Part shown: positions 26,270-35,900 of the stretch, piece after piece | How positions within the stretch are numbered: position 1 is the first letter of the stretch | Layout: every line of letters begins with the position of its first letter | Assembly: GCA_947454235.1 (NCBI GenBank) | Contig: CANGIY010000011.1 | Span: 61,384 to 125,383 of the forward strand | Length of the DNA: 64,000 nt | DNA from: Chitinophagaceae bacterium | Lineage (GTDB): Bacteria; Bacteroidota; Bacteroidia; Chitinophagales; Chitinophagaceae | Direction of reading: 5' to 3' | Made by a program: the position numbers and the translations under genes | Notes under the pieces: model-generated | What the model was told of the DNA's origin: nothing | Database searches by the model: none | The model's input: the letters and a program-made list of their open reading frames with translations, nothing else

Positions 26270-27241
26270 ATGTCAAACAGATTTTTCAAATTGATTCCGC
26301 TTTTTGGTGCTGCAACTTTGTTGGGAGTTTCTTGTAAAAAGGAAAGTCAAAAAACTACAAGTTGTACAACATCTGTGCACGCATATCTGCTTCAACGTCC
26401 ATCAATTTCAACAATGACAGGCACAGTTGGTAGTTTGAATACTGGTTTGTCTATGTTTACTGGAATCTCTTCGCCCATAACTGGCGATTTTACATTTGTG
26501 AATGGCGCATATAATTCCTCTGACAGTTGTTACTATTTATTCAGAGGGGGAAGTTCGGGTAGTTCTTCGTCAACTGACCTATGCAAAGTTGACCGAACTG
26601 GCACAATCACAACATATACAGGTTCATCGAGTTACTATGGCAGACAGTTGGTTTACGACCGTTTTACGCATCAACTCTATACTCTAGAATCTGGGTCTAT
26701 TAAACAAGTGTCAATTTCGGGAAGTACTTATTCACTTTCAACAGTTTTTACTCCTTCGCATTTAGTTCGTTCCGGGGGTTATGAGTTTTCAAATTCCCTT
26801 ACTGTAGATAGAGCTACCGGTGATTTATATACTATAACTGGCGATACTGCCAATTGTTATATCGAGAAATTCACGCGTTCGTCAGGTTCTGGTTCTATTG
26901 TTGCTACGTTTTCATCGACAAGTTATAAATGGCACTATTCGCTTTGTTACAATACCGCTGACAATAAACTGTACAGTTTAAAAGAAACATGGGCTCCACT
27001 GGCTTACAAAATCATTAAAACCGACCCTGCTTCAGGCTCCAGTACTGAATTGACAACTTTTGATACAACTGGAACTATTTTTAACCCCGATTTCCACTCA
27101 GCGTGTATTGACGAATGCAGTAATAAATATGTGCTTTCAACAGTTATGAGTACCAATTACCTGATTAAGTTCGATCTTAGTTCTTCTTCATTTACAATCG
27201 ATACAACTCATCCAAATATACTTGGACTCTCAGCTGAATAA
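26270..27241 (+). CDS. lipoprotein, Ser/Thr-rich, beta-propeller-like, function unknown
   Basis: The signal MSNRFFKLIPLFGAATLLGVSC ends in a lipobox, with the Lys-rich SCKKE typical of Bacteroidota surface lipoproteins. The mature 300 residues are very rich in Ser, Thr, Gly and Tyr. They contain repeated strand pairs such as DKLYSL, HQLYTLESGSIKQV and GDLYTITGD, which suggest a six-bladed propeller of the type that monitors ligands. No catalytic residues were seen. It is a single gene between the toxin-antitoxin pair and a strong terminator. Confidence 0.75.
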   Translation: MSNRFFKLIPLFGAATLLGVSCKKESQKTTSCTTSVHAYLLQRPSISTMTGTVGSLNTGLSMFTGISSPITGDFTFVNGAYNSSDSCYYLFRGGSSGSSSSTDLCKVDRTGTITTYTGSSSYYGRQLVYDRFTHQLYTLESGSIKQVSISGSTYSLSTVFTPSHLVRSGGYEFSNSLTVDRATGDLYTITGDTANCYIEKFTRSSGSGSIVATFSSTSYKWHYSLCYNTADNKLYSLKETWAPLAYKIIKTDPASGSSTELTTFDTTGTIFNPDFHSACIDECSNKYVLSTVMSTNYLIKFDLSSSSFTIDTTHPNILGLSAE

Positions 27242-27264
27242 TATATAAAAATAGTACCTAATAG

Positions 27265-27309
27265 AAAACGCGCGCTGGTTCATAATTCAGCGCGCGTTTT
27301 GTTTTTTAA
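27265..27309. terminator. strong bidirectional intrinsic terminator
   Basis: AAAACGCGCGCTG (27265-27277) pairs perfectly with CAGCGCGCGTTTT (27288-27300) around a ten-base loop. A further T-run follows on the plus strand. It sits between the convergent lipoprotein and deacetylase genes and can serve both. Confidence 0.9.
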
Positions 27310-27322
27310 ATTTAGTTGCTTG

Positions 27323-29806
27323 TTATTTCTTTTTCGTTGGCGCATCCTTTCCAACACTCAACATATTCATAAGCAACCTGATGGCGCCTTTATTGCCTGC
27401 CGGCGATTGACGGAAAAATGAAAGTGAAGTATAGATATAATGCCCTTTGCCGTACTTGGTATAAAGGGTACAACCTTTAAGTGCTTCTTCGTTTTTGTCG
27501 TTCATTGAAAATAACGGTGTATATTTCTCGTCCCATTTCGACGCGAAGTATAAGCCACGCTCCTGTACCCAATCATTGAAATCGCTTTCTGTGATTTTGT
27601 TCGGTGTATTAAATATTTTGTGTTTTGAATCCAATAATTCTATTGAGGCATTTTCTTCAGTTACTCGTTTGTCTGATAACGAAAACGGATACGGCCCTAA
27701 GTTAGTCGTAGCCATATCTTGAAGCGTGTTGTATTGCATCAATAAAGTTCCACCATTTTCAGCATATTTCAGAAGTGACGGCATCTTGAAACTCATTTTT
27801 TTATCGACGTTTATTGCCCTGATACCGGTAATAATCACATCATACTTCTTGAGATTATCGGCATTTGAGAAATCAGCATCGGTGAGCATATCAACTTTTA
27901 AGCCCGCGTTTCTGAGGAGCGTAGGCATGTAGTCGCCTGCGCCTTCAACAAATCCTATTTTTGATACACTGCATTTCCAGTTCGCACGTAGCACTTTAGC
28001 GAAAGCCGGAGTAAAATATTGCAATGTAGGTAGATGCGAGTACTGAATTAAATGCATTGTCTTTGAACATTTCTGGTCGCCATTTGTTACTTCAGCATTC
28101 AGGTAAAAATCCCCTGTGCCTTGTTTGTCCGACATTTCTTTGTTCAAATGCACCGTAATTGATGTATCTGCTCCTAAATTCAAATTGAGACTGTTCACCT
28201 TTAATACATCTGTTTTGCTCCAAACATTGAGTGAACCATTGGTTATTTTTGTGTAAGCATGTACTGTTAATTCAGCATCTACACTTCCATCAGGTTTTGT
28301 TATCAACAATCCAGCATTAAATGAAACATTAGCATGGGGTACAATTCTAAGTTGTTCTATCAAATCGCCCTTTAGTGGGTCTAGTTTTTTAAAGGAAAGC
28401 GGAACCTGAATAGGGAAAGCAACGCCACCTATAGAAAACTGCATTGTAACGGTAAGGTGATTTGGTGCTTCGGGATACCCGATTAATGTGTCATTGGGCA
28501 TTGAAAATAAATCTCCGGTTGAACGTGGCATTGATAACCAATAAGGCTCAGTTATGGGTGTATTTGCAGGGATGTTCAATAAATGGTCAATTGAAATAAG
28601 CGAATCTGTACTCAAAGCCAAATTAAGAGTCGAGTCAAATCCCGCTCCGGTCACTTTAACCAATTGAACCGGCGTACCCGAACGTGCAATGACTTTTAAA
28701 TTGAAAGGCAGAGTGGTGCCTGCAACAGTTTGTGGTTGTTTTGTTGTTACTTCTGCCAAAATACCAGCACATTCAATAATAATCTGGTCAATTTCTCCCA
28801 ATTTCTGCGTCCGCCAAAAATCATCTTTAACCGTTAAAATCTTTTTTCTTATTTCTAAAAGAGCAGGTATTGATGCATCGGGATGCCTAAAATCGAATGC
28901 TTTCAAAGCTATTTTTATATCATCACCAATGTCCTGTCGATTCACTCGGTTCCAGCTAATATCAATGCCGTCAAACAACGATGTTGAAAGCGAATCGCCA
29001 TCAACCAATGAAAAATACTCGGTCTGTACACCCGGTACACTTGGCGTACCCGCACCCTGACTGCGATGAATACTCCTACTGATACCTGCCAATTCTCCCG
29101 CACCCATTCCGATACCCGGTTGGTATTGACCCACTTTCAGCTTAAACTGATTTTCCGCTGTGGTATTCTTGTCGCCAAATTTATATGTATTCCATAAAAT
29201 TCTTTTAGGCTTCCATGGGTTACAAAACTGAAGTTGTTCGGTGTACTGGAGTTTGTCGCCTGCTTTTTTAAAGGCATCAGCAGCAATAATTGCCGATGCT
29301 GCGTGTTGCCCGTGCCCCGCGAGTGTATTAGGTGGGAACCGACATATAATTACATCCGGTCTGAATTTTCTGATCACCCAAACTGCATCGTAGTCCAGTA
29401 TATATTGGTTCCAATGGGTAAATGTTTCAGAGTAGCTTTTAGAAAACCCAAAATCTACAGCACGTGAAAAGAACTGTCCTGCGCCATCTAGTTTGCGGGC
29501 TTCTATCAACTCATGCGTTCTAATTAGCCCCAGTGCATCGCCCTGCTCAGATCCAAGAATATTTTGTCCACCATCGCCACGAGTGAGCGACATGTAGGCA
29601 GTATTAATGTTTTTTTCATTTACCAGCCATGCCAGTAGGCGGGTATTCTCATCATCGGGGTGTGCAGCGAAGTAAAGTACATTCGTCAGGTGTTTCAACT
29701 TAGCTATCTCATGGTAAATTTTTTCAGAAGGTGCAGGTTTTATTTGTTGCGCATATAAGCCACAATTGGCAAAAATAAACGCGCCAAGAATTATGTGTTT
29801 TTTCAT
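27323..29806 (-). CDS. PIG-L family deacetylase, large secreted form
   Basis: ATG 29806 is preferred because MKKHIILGAFIFANCGLYAQQ is a signal peptide; the frame runs 34 residues further upstream. The PIG-L/LmbE zinc deacetylase domain occupies about residues 40-270, with AHPDDE at 48-53, TRGDGGQNILG and a histidine-containing GHGQHAASA. After it lie about 550 residues of beta-sandwich and Rossmann-like segments (NGGTLLMQYNT), as in the long Bacteroidota members of this family. These enzymes remove N-acetyl groups from sugars; the target is unknown. It ends at the shared terminator. Confidence 0.88.
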   Translation of the reverse strand: MKKHIILGAFIFANCGLYAQQIKPAPSEKIYHEIAKLKHLTNVLYFAAHPDDENTRLLAWLVNEKNINTAYMSLTRGDGGQNILGSEQGDALGLIRTHELIEARKLDGAGQFFSRAVDFGFSKSYSETFTHWNQYILDYDAVWVIRKFRPDVIICRFPPNTLAGHGQHAASAIIAADAFKKAGDKLQYTEQLQFCNPWKPKRILWNTYKFGDKNTTAENQFKLKVGQYQPGIGMGAGELAGISRSIHRSQGAGTPSVPGVQTEYFSLVDGDSLSTSLFDGIDISWNRVNRQDIGDDIKIALKAFDFRHPDASIPALLEIRKKILTVKDDFWRTQKLGEIDQIIIECAGILAEVTTKQPQTVAGTTLPFNLKVIARSGTPVQLVKVTGAGFDSTLNLALSTDSLISIDHLLNIPANTPITEPYWLSMPRSTGDLFSMPNDTLIGYPEAPNHLTVTMQFSIGGVAFPIQVPLSFKKLDPLKGDLIEQLRIVPHANVSFNAGLLITKPDGSVDAELTVHAYTKITNGSLNVWSKTDVLKVNSLNLNLGADTSITVHLNKEMSDKQGTGDFYLNAEVTNGDQKCSKTMHLIQYSHLPTLQYFTPAFAKVLRANWKCSVSKIGFVEGAGDYMPTLLRNAGLKVDMLTDADFSNADNLKKYDVIITGIRAINVDKKMSFKMPSLLKYAENGGTLLMQYNTLQDMATTNLGPYPFSLSDKRVTEENASIELLDSKHKIFNTPNKITESDFNDWVQERGLYFASKWDEKYTPLFSMNDKNEEALKGCTLYTKYGKGHYIYTSLSFFRQSPAGNKGAIRLLMNMLSVGKDAPTKKK

Positions 29807-30003
29807 GTAGAAGCAATTTCTGTGCATCAAAAGTACACCAATAACACCACTCCCGAAAAATTGAAATTTTAATTGGAAAATAGTTGGTTTATGTATAGTA
29901 ATTTTCACTGAAATTCAATGCTGGTAAAGCTTTCGGCTGATGAGGGACCTTGTGTTAACATCAGAATAACAAAAATTAATATTATTTTTAACATGTTGAA
30001 CTA

Positions 30004-30011
30004 TATCTTTG
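30004..30011 (+). promoter_or_regulatory. TAnnTTTG -7 promoter element for the small membrane protein
   Basis: TATCTTTG followed by C, 21 bases before ATG 30033. It supports 30033 over the in-frame upstream ATG at 30009, which lies inside the element. Confidence 0.55.
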
Positions 30012-30032
30012 CTTCATTCAAATCATTTAGTC

Positions 30033-30227
30033 ATGAAGTTTTTCAGGTACGTATTTATACCTGCTGTTATTGTCGCAATAGTGTTTTACATCACTGTTTT
30101 GCTTGGCGTGCGTTACAACGGTAATTACGACCATCAGTTAAACTCTCATGAGGCTGGTACAATAAACGGCTACACCTCAGGTGCTACTTACGGAAGTTCA
30201 GCGCGCAGAATGCCTTACTTTAATTAG
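30033..30227 (+). CDS. small single-span membrane protein, function unknown
   Basis: A 64-residue protein with one hydrophobic span near its start (VFIPAVIVAIVFYITVLLG) and a polar, Gly/Tyr/Asn-rich tail (GTINGYTSGATYGSSARRMPYFN). A frame-internal start at ATG 30033 is chosen because the -7 element overlaps the earlier ATG. It is probably a small envelope protein or a tail-out membrane protein. No family is recognised. The well-placed promoter makes it more likely to be real than most short frames here. Confidence 0.6.
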   Translation: MKFFRYVFIPAVIVAIVFYITVLLGVRYNGNYDHQLNSHEAGTINGYTSGATYGSSARRMPYFN

Positions 30228-30294
30228 TACCGAACAAACTCTCAATTTTAATTAGGTTCTTTTTCATCCGCCAATTTCAACTATATTTGGTGAG

Positions 30295-30966
30295 ATGACC
30301 GTTCTATTTTTTAATCGCCCCCAGCTTCGAAATTTGTTGTGTGTCGGAGTGATTCTACTTCAATTTACTTCTTGTAAACAAAAGCAGGCTGCTGGAGACA
30401 GTGATGTTATTTCAATTAATGGTGTGGAGTGTGGCATGCACGGAAGCTCCAAGCCCGGTAAAAAAGAATATGTACTTAACGAGTATAAAAACCGGTATCA
30501 TTTTCCGAAGCCAGAGGACTTTGTTTCGGGTGTAACAATGGATGCTTTATTAGCCGGTAAGGGTTCCTCTGATTTCCCTATTGAAAAAGCGGTGAGAGTA
30601 ACCGGGTATGTGTACGATGTGAAAGTGGGTGGGGTAGAGTCGTGTAATTGTAAAACTAAGGATCTCGCATACCGCGATACACATATAGAGCTTACCCCAG
30701 ATGCTGAACATACTGAGCCACGATACCGATTGATTGTTGAAGTGACGCCCAGAATGAGAGCATTGATGGGAGCAAAAGGTGTTGACTGGTCAACAGAGGA
30801 ACTCAAACACACTTTACGTGGGCACAGGGTAGAAGTAGAAGGTTGGTTGTTTTTTGATGATGAACACACCAGCCAGGCAGTTGCCGATAACCCCGATAAC
30901 GACAGAGATTGGCGGGCTTCATGTTGGGAAGTGCATCCGGTTACTTCTATAAAAATAATTGATTAG
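30295..30966 (+). CDS. lipoprotein with conserved Cys and Trp motifs, function unknown
   Basis: The signal ends in the lipobox LLQFTSC, putting the lipid on Cys27. The mature part has several Cys (ECGMHG, CNCKTKD, ASCWEVHP) and acidic runs. The ending NPDNDRDWRASCWEVHPVTSIKI resembles a conserved C-terminal motif of uncharacterised secreted proteins with an OB-like fold. The central segment (AVRVTGYVYDV and VEVEGWLFFDDEH) fits a small beta barrel. Function is unknown. The gene stands alone, with a spacer on each side. Confidence 0.65.
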   Translation: MTVLFFNRPQLRNLLCVGVILLQFTSCKQKQAAGDSDVISINGVECGMHGSSKPGKKEYVLNEYKNRYHFPKPEDFVSGVTMDALLAGKGSSDFPIEKAVRVTGYVYDVKVGGVESCNCKTKDLAYRDTHIELTPDAEHTEPRYRLIVEVTPRMRALMGAKGVDWSTEELKHTLRGHRVEVEGWLFFDDEHTSQAVADNPDNDRDWRASCWEVHPVTSIKIID

Positions 30967-31099
30967 GTATAAAGTCAGTTACAAATGTAGTTGTTGGAGT
31001 TTTTTAAGTTTTAAAGCTCCCCATTTTAAATTGATTACAATAATGGGCAACGATTTGTATTAACTTTATATGCTGAAATCATTTTAAACTCATTTTAAG

Positions 31100-32155
31100 T
31101 TGGCAAGGAGAATAAAGGTTGAAGAATTTGTGGGACTACTAAACAATCGGATTATCATTGATGTTCGTAGTCCGGGTGAGTTTAGGCACGCCCATATTCC
31201 CGGTGCCCATAATATTCCTTTATTTGATGATGAAGAGCGCAAACTCGTTGGTACAACTTACAAGCAAGTCGGCAGGCAAGATGCAATCAAGGAAGGTCTG
31301 GATTTTTTCGGACCCAAAATGAGAAAAATGGTCGAAGCAGTTGAACAAATTAAAGCTACGAATCCAACTGCTGAAGAAGAAATTTTCATTCATTGCTGGA
31401 GAGGTGGCATGAGAAGTGGTGCAGTGGCGTGGTTGTTAGATATTTATGGTTTTAAAATTGCAACTTTAGTCGGAGGTTATAAAGCTTTTCGAAATTGGGT
31501 ATTAGATACTTTTAAACAAGCATATAAATTTAGAGTAGTCGGGGGATATACTGGTTCGGGAAAAACCGTAATTCTTGAACAAATCAAGGGAAAAGGGCAC
31601 CCTGTAATTGATTTAGAAGATCTTGCACAACACAAAGGGTCGGTTTATGGTGGTTTTGGCAAGGTGCAGCCATCCTCTGAGTTGTTTGAAAATAAGCTTG
31701 CACTAGAGTTGTTCAAAATTCAATCAACATCTCAAAGTCCAATTTGGATTGAAGATGAAAGCCCTAAAATAGGAGCAGTAAATGTGCCCTGGACAATATG
31801 GCAGCAAATGAGGGAGTCGCCGCTTTGGTTTTTAGACATCCCTTTCGATGAGCGCCTCAATTACATTTGTAAGGAATACGGCCAGATACCTGTCGATAGT
31901 TTAATTGAATCATCTCTTAGGATAAAAAAGCGCCTGGGAGGTTCAGTTTTAAACTCAGTCATTGAGTTTTTAACGCAGGGAAACATCAAGGATGCATTTG
32001 CTTTATTGCTTAAATATTACGACAAACAGTACGGCAAAGGAGTGAATTTGCGAACTCCCATTCCGAGGGATGTTCAAGTTGTTGCACTCCCTGATCTTGA
32101 TTTTAAAAGGAATGTAGAAATTGTTTTAAAGGCAGCAGAAAATACACTTGCATGA
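31100..32155 (+). CDS. mnmH: tRNA 2-selenouridine synthase MnmH
   Basis: MnmH (SelU/YbbB) converts 2-thiouridine at the tRNA wobble position through geranyl-thiouridine to selenouridine. The N-terminal rhodanese domain starts with IIDVRSPGEF and has the catalytic Cys99 in FIHCWRGGMRSG. A P-loop GGYTGSGKT at 148-156 opens the second domain. Length 351 is normal. The start is TTG 31100; an ATG at 31070 in the same frame meets a stop after five codons, so TTG is the first possible. The next gene overlaps it by four bases (ATGA). No selenophosphate synthase gene is in the window. Confidence 0.93.
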   Translation: MARRIKVEEFVGLLNNRIIIDVRSPGEFRHAHIPGAHNIPLFDDEERKLVGTTYKQVGRQDAIKEGLDFFGPKMRKMVEAVEQIKATNPTAEEEIFIHCWRGGMRSGAVAWLLDIYGFKIATLVGGYKAFRNWVLDTFKQAYKFRVVGGYTGSGKTVILEQIKGKGHPVIDLEDLAQHKGSVYGGFGKVQPSSELFENKLALELFKIQSTSQSPIWIEDESPKIGAVNVPWTIWQQMRESPLWFLDIPFDERLNYICKEYGQIPVDSLIESSLRIKKRLGGSVLNSVIEFLTQGNIKDAFALLLKYYDKQYGKGVNLRTPIPRDVQVVALPDLDFKRNVEIVLKAAENTLA

Positions 32156-32853
32156 ATATAGCCACTCGAAAATCTGTTCTCAAATTAGCTATTACTTGCC
32201 TTAGCCTTTACTCAGGCTTTCGGGTTCAGGCAACTATTGTACCCGAGGTGGGTGTACATATGCCTATGTATTTCATTAATGGTTACAACATCATTAACAA
32301 CGGAAACAATGACGGCACCATCAAAACCCAATATGGGTTAACTGGCGGATTTACTTATAATTCGTATATTATTAGTCCGTTTTATTGGCAACTAGGAGCA
32401 TTTTACCAGCAAAATAATTTTTACGAAAATAGAAATGCGAGTGCCGGTACAAGCAAATCGTATGACCTACAGGTAAACTCTATTTTTGTTCCGGTCTATT
32501 TTATGGTTAAAACAGGCTTGCCTTGTAAACCACATTTTTTGGCAGGCGCTGGTATGTTCATTTCTTACAATTTAAATGCGCATCTGACAAAAGAGATTGA
32601 AGGTTCAGCAGGAACAACTGAAATTGATTTAAAAGTAGGCGGTAATGCCGGCGACGATTTAAAAGCGATTAATTATGGGGTTACAGCCTATGCCGGGTAC
32701 GAAAGTCGTTCGGGGTATTCATTGAAATGCACCTATTCATCGGGCATGCAAAACCTATTAATGCAAACCTATTCTGATTCCTACTTCAAATTAAAGACAG
32801 TTTCTATTACGGTTGGTCGTTCATTTAAGAAGCGTAAACGGTGTGGATATTAA
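32152..32853 (+). CDS. outer-membrane beta-barrel protein (PorT-like)
   Basis: A signal peptide (MNIATRKSVLKLAITCLSLYSGFRVQA) is followed by about 200 residues of alternating strands with aromatic girdles. The last strand is LKTVSITVGRSF, followed by a basic tail. It looks like the small eight-stranded barrels annotated PorT or OMP_b-brl_2. It overlaps mnmH by four bases and is probably translated with it, an odd pairing with a tRNA-modifying enzyme. A 15-bp terminator stem follows directly. Confidence 0.72.
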   Translation: MNIATRKSVLKLAITCLSLYSGFRVQATIVPEVGVHMPMYFINGYNIINNGNNDGTIKTQYGLTGGFTYNSYIISPFYWQLGAFYQQNNFYENRNASAGTSKSYDLQVNSIFVPVYFMVKTGLPCKPHFLAGAGMFISYNLNAHLTKEIEGSAGTTEIDLKVGGNAGDDLKAINYGVTAYAGYESRSGYSLKCTYSSGMQNLLMQTYSDSYFKLKTVSITVGRSFKKRKRCGY

Positions 32854-32893
32854 TAAAAATGCCTTGGATCAAACTTTGTCCAAGGCATTTTTA
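32854..32893. terminator. bidirectional intrinsic terminator
   Basis: TAAAAATGCCTTGGA (32854-32868) pairs perfectly over 15 bases with TCCAAGGCATTTTTA (32879-32893) around a ten-base loop. It serves the rightward barrel gene and the leftward giant protein gene. Confidence 0.88.
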
Positions 32894-32914
32894 TTTGATT
32901 GAATTAGTGTCAAA

Positions 32915-35900
32915 CTATTTTGCTACTTCAAACTTTATTTGACGAATCTCAGAACCAGACTGTAAAACAAGCATGTACAAACCGGTGTTTAATTTGTTAC
33001 AGTCTATCAAACTTGAACCTTCGTTTTCAGTTACTTCAATTTGATTTTCAATTAACACCCTGCCTGTAACATCAACAATTTTGTATTTAAGCATCCCTAA
33101 CTCAAAGTTTGAATACAATAAATTTAAATTGCCCGTCGTTGGGTTCGGATAAACTGAAGCTTGAGCATCAGATTCAGAAGGAATAGTTTCAACCCCTCTT
33201 GTGGCTGTTACATTTATTGTCTTGTAACGAAAATACGTATTGCCACAAACATCTGAAACAATGTAGTAAACTCTTGTTGTTCCCGTAGCCACACCCGTCA
33301 TGGTTGTAGAAAGTCCATCGCCGCTGGTTCCTGAAAATGTTACTTTACCGTACGGGTCATACCAATCTCCACCAGTAGTACCTGAAACTGAAATAGTTTG
33401 CGTTGCTCCTAATGAAATATACGAACTAGCTGAACGTGGAGCGGTTGCATATAGAGAAGGGCATTGTACACGTACATTACCTACAACACTAAAGCTACCG
33501 CAACTATTTGAGCCAGAGTGTAATATTTGAGTAGTACCTGGAGAAATTGCAGTGACTAAGCCACCACTGTTGCTCGCAATAGTGGTACTTCCAACACTCC
33601 AGCTACCTCCGGTAAATCCTGTTGGGTCAGTGAATGTTTGAGTGCCTCCGGGATTCAAAGAAACACCTCCCGGTGAAAGTGATCTACCATTTAGATTTCT
33701 TTCAATGTATATATTCATGTAGGTTGATGCAGTCAACCCGCATGCATTTTCAGTAACTTTATAATTTAATATATCAGTTCCACTCTTGTTCTCCACTAAG
33801 TCAGTTGATGATCCATGCGTATTTAATAGCCCGTCTGCATTAGAGTTAGACCACTCTCCATTTGGTCTACTACTTGTGTAAGTACTAGTTGATCCGTTGC
33901 CACATATATAAGATGAACCGCTAATGGTTCCAGCGTCTGGCGCACCAGGAAACGTTATGGAAGTGTAATGCGAAGAGTGGTCTGTACCACAACCCGGAGT
34001 AGTTAGAGTAAGAGACAAAACGTCACTCGATGTCGTGCGAGACGCAGAATATCTTGAAAGTATTCCAGCGCCACTCAAATAGGCTTCAGTTGAGGTATGA
34101 TTTATTACTGTTCTTCCTCCTAGACTTCCCCAAATGTCATAATAGCTATAGTCAATTGAACAGGTTAACGCTGCTCCTGGGCATAAACTTGAAGCTGATG
34201 TAACAACATTGCCTCGGTCATAACCGAAAGTTGCGTTAGCCAGGTGCCAGTCAATTTCTACAAGTTTTGAGCGGGTTCTGAATCCACAGGCATTGAATTT
34301 TGTATAGAAGATGGTTGCTGAGTCAGAAAAAATGTAATTGTAGAAACTATGCCCGTAACCGTTATAATAAGGTGTATCTACTACTCTGAACGTTCCGCCA
34401 CCCGCATTGCGCAAGTTTTCATAATTGTGCGCCCATGGGTATGGATGTTCTCTGTTTTGAGGGTAGTTATATTGCCACACACCACCAGTTGAAGTATCGG
34501 CAAATGTAGTAGTTGAACCTGCACAAACTGCATTCGGGCCGGTAATTGGAGCCACAGTGCTTGGCAAAGAAAATGTTTGCACTGTAATTGTTCTTACTGT
34601 AGAATCAATGCCACAACTGTTGGAATAGATATGTTTAATTTGCGTAGTACCTGTTGATACACCTCTTACCAGACCAGAGTTGCTTACTGTTGCAACTGCT
34701 GTATTACTACTTGACCACCTATCAATTCCCATTGAAGTATCTCTTGTTGCTGCACGACCGTCATATTCAAAAGGGATCCAATGCGGCGAAAACCAATAGT
34801 TGCCGGCAAAAATTCTTGTTGCTTCATCATCACTTGTATAGTTTGTAGCATAAGAAAATAAATCTGAGCGTACATTGAAATTCAGTAATTGGATAGAATT
34901 GCCAACGCAAACTGTATTAGGAGCAGATTCATCCATATATGGATTACCACCCCACGTGTTGGCTTTTGTTCCAACCATTATTGGCGAAGTCTGACTTTTT
35001 AATACACAACCATAAATCGATTTTACTAAGTACGTTGCACCAACAATTGTGTCTCTCGTATCACTGGTTAATACGCCACTATTAATATCGATAGAGCTAT
35101 AAACAGGCATAGTTGTATAGCTGCCATAAGTGCTACCGTATTCGTAATTAAAATAATTGTTGTTAATTAATGAAAGCCATTTGCCTTGGTAATACCCCTC
35201 TAGGACGTTTGAAACTGATTTATTGATTGTTGTAGGTGTACCAGGACAAACTACAGAAGGCCCTGTAACAACTACAGTTGGCTGAGGTAGTTCGGTAATT
35301 GTATATGTTTTAGTGTTTGTTCCGCAAGTATTTGTTTTATAATAAATAATAGTGCCATGGGTAATTGAATCACGACCCCTCCAGTAATTATTATCAGAGT
35401 ATAGCCCCCATTTAAGTAGAGTAGAATCTTTTGTCGATGTTCCTATCTTGTATCCGGTACTTAATCTCCGACTAAAGTCAGAGGAGTAGGTATAATCGTG
35501 CCAATAATAGAAGTCAACATAGTTCCAGTGGCCGCCTGTATCATTGATGTTTAATTTATTTGACATTGATTCACCTATGCAGATGGTATCTCTTTCAACC
35601 GAGATATCACCACTAATAGTTGGAATGGTTGAATCATTAGAACACCAAACAACGTACTTACTGCTTTTCAAAATTCTATTGTTGAATTTTAGTATCATAT
35701 CGCAAGTAACTGTATCGTAATTGTGGAAGTTGTTATAAACGAAAGTTGTACCTGAATCATTGACACCAACTGAAGCTAAATCGCGCCTGTTTATTTTCCA
35801 TTTAAATTTTACTGCTGAATCGTATGTAGCATATACTGCAGTAAATGTTTGGTTTTCTGTCATACAGTGTTTTCGAGTACTTCTACCTAGGTAGCCAGTA

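Noticed and set aside
29807..29908. N-terminal extension of the PIG-L protein
   Set aside because: The signal peptide begins at ATG 29806; the upstream residues would bury it.
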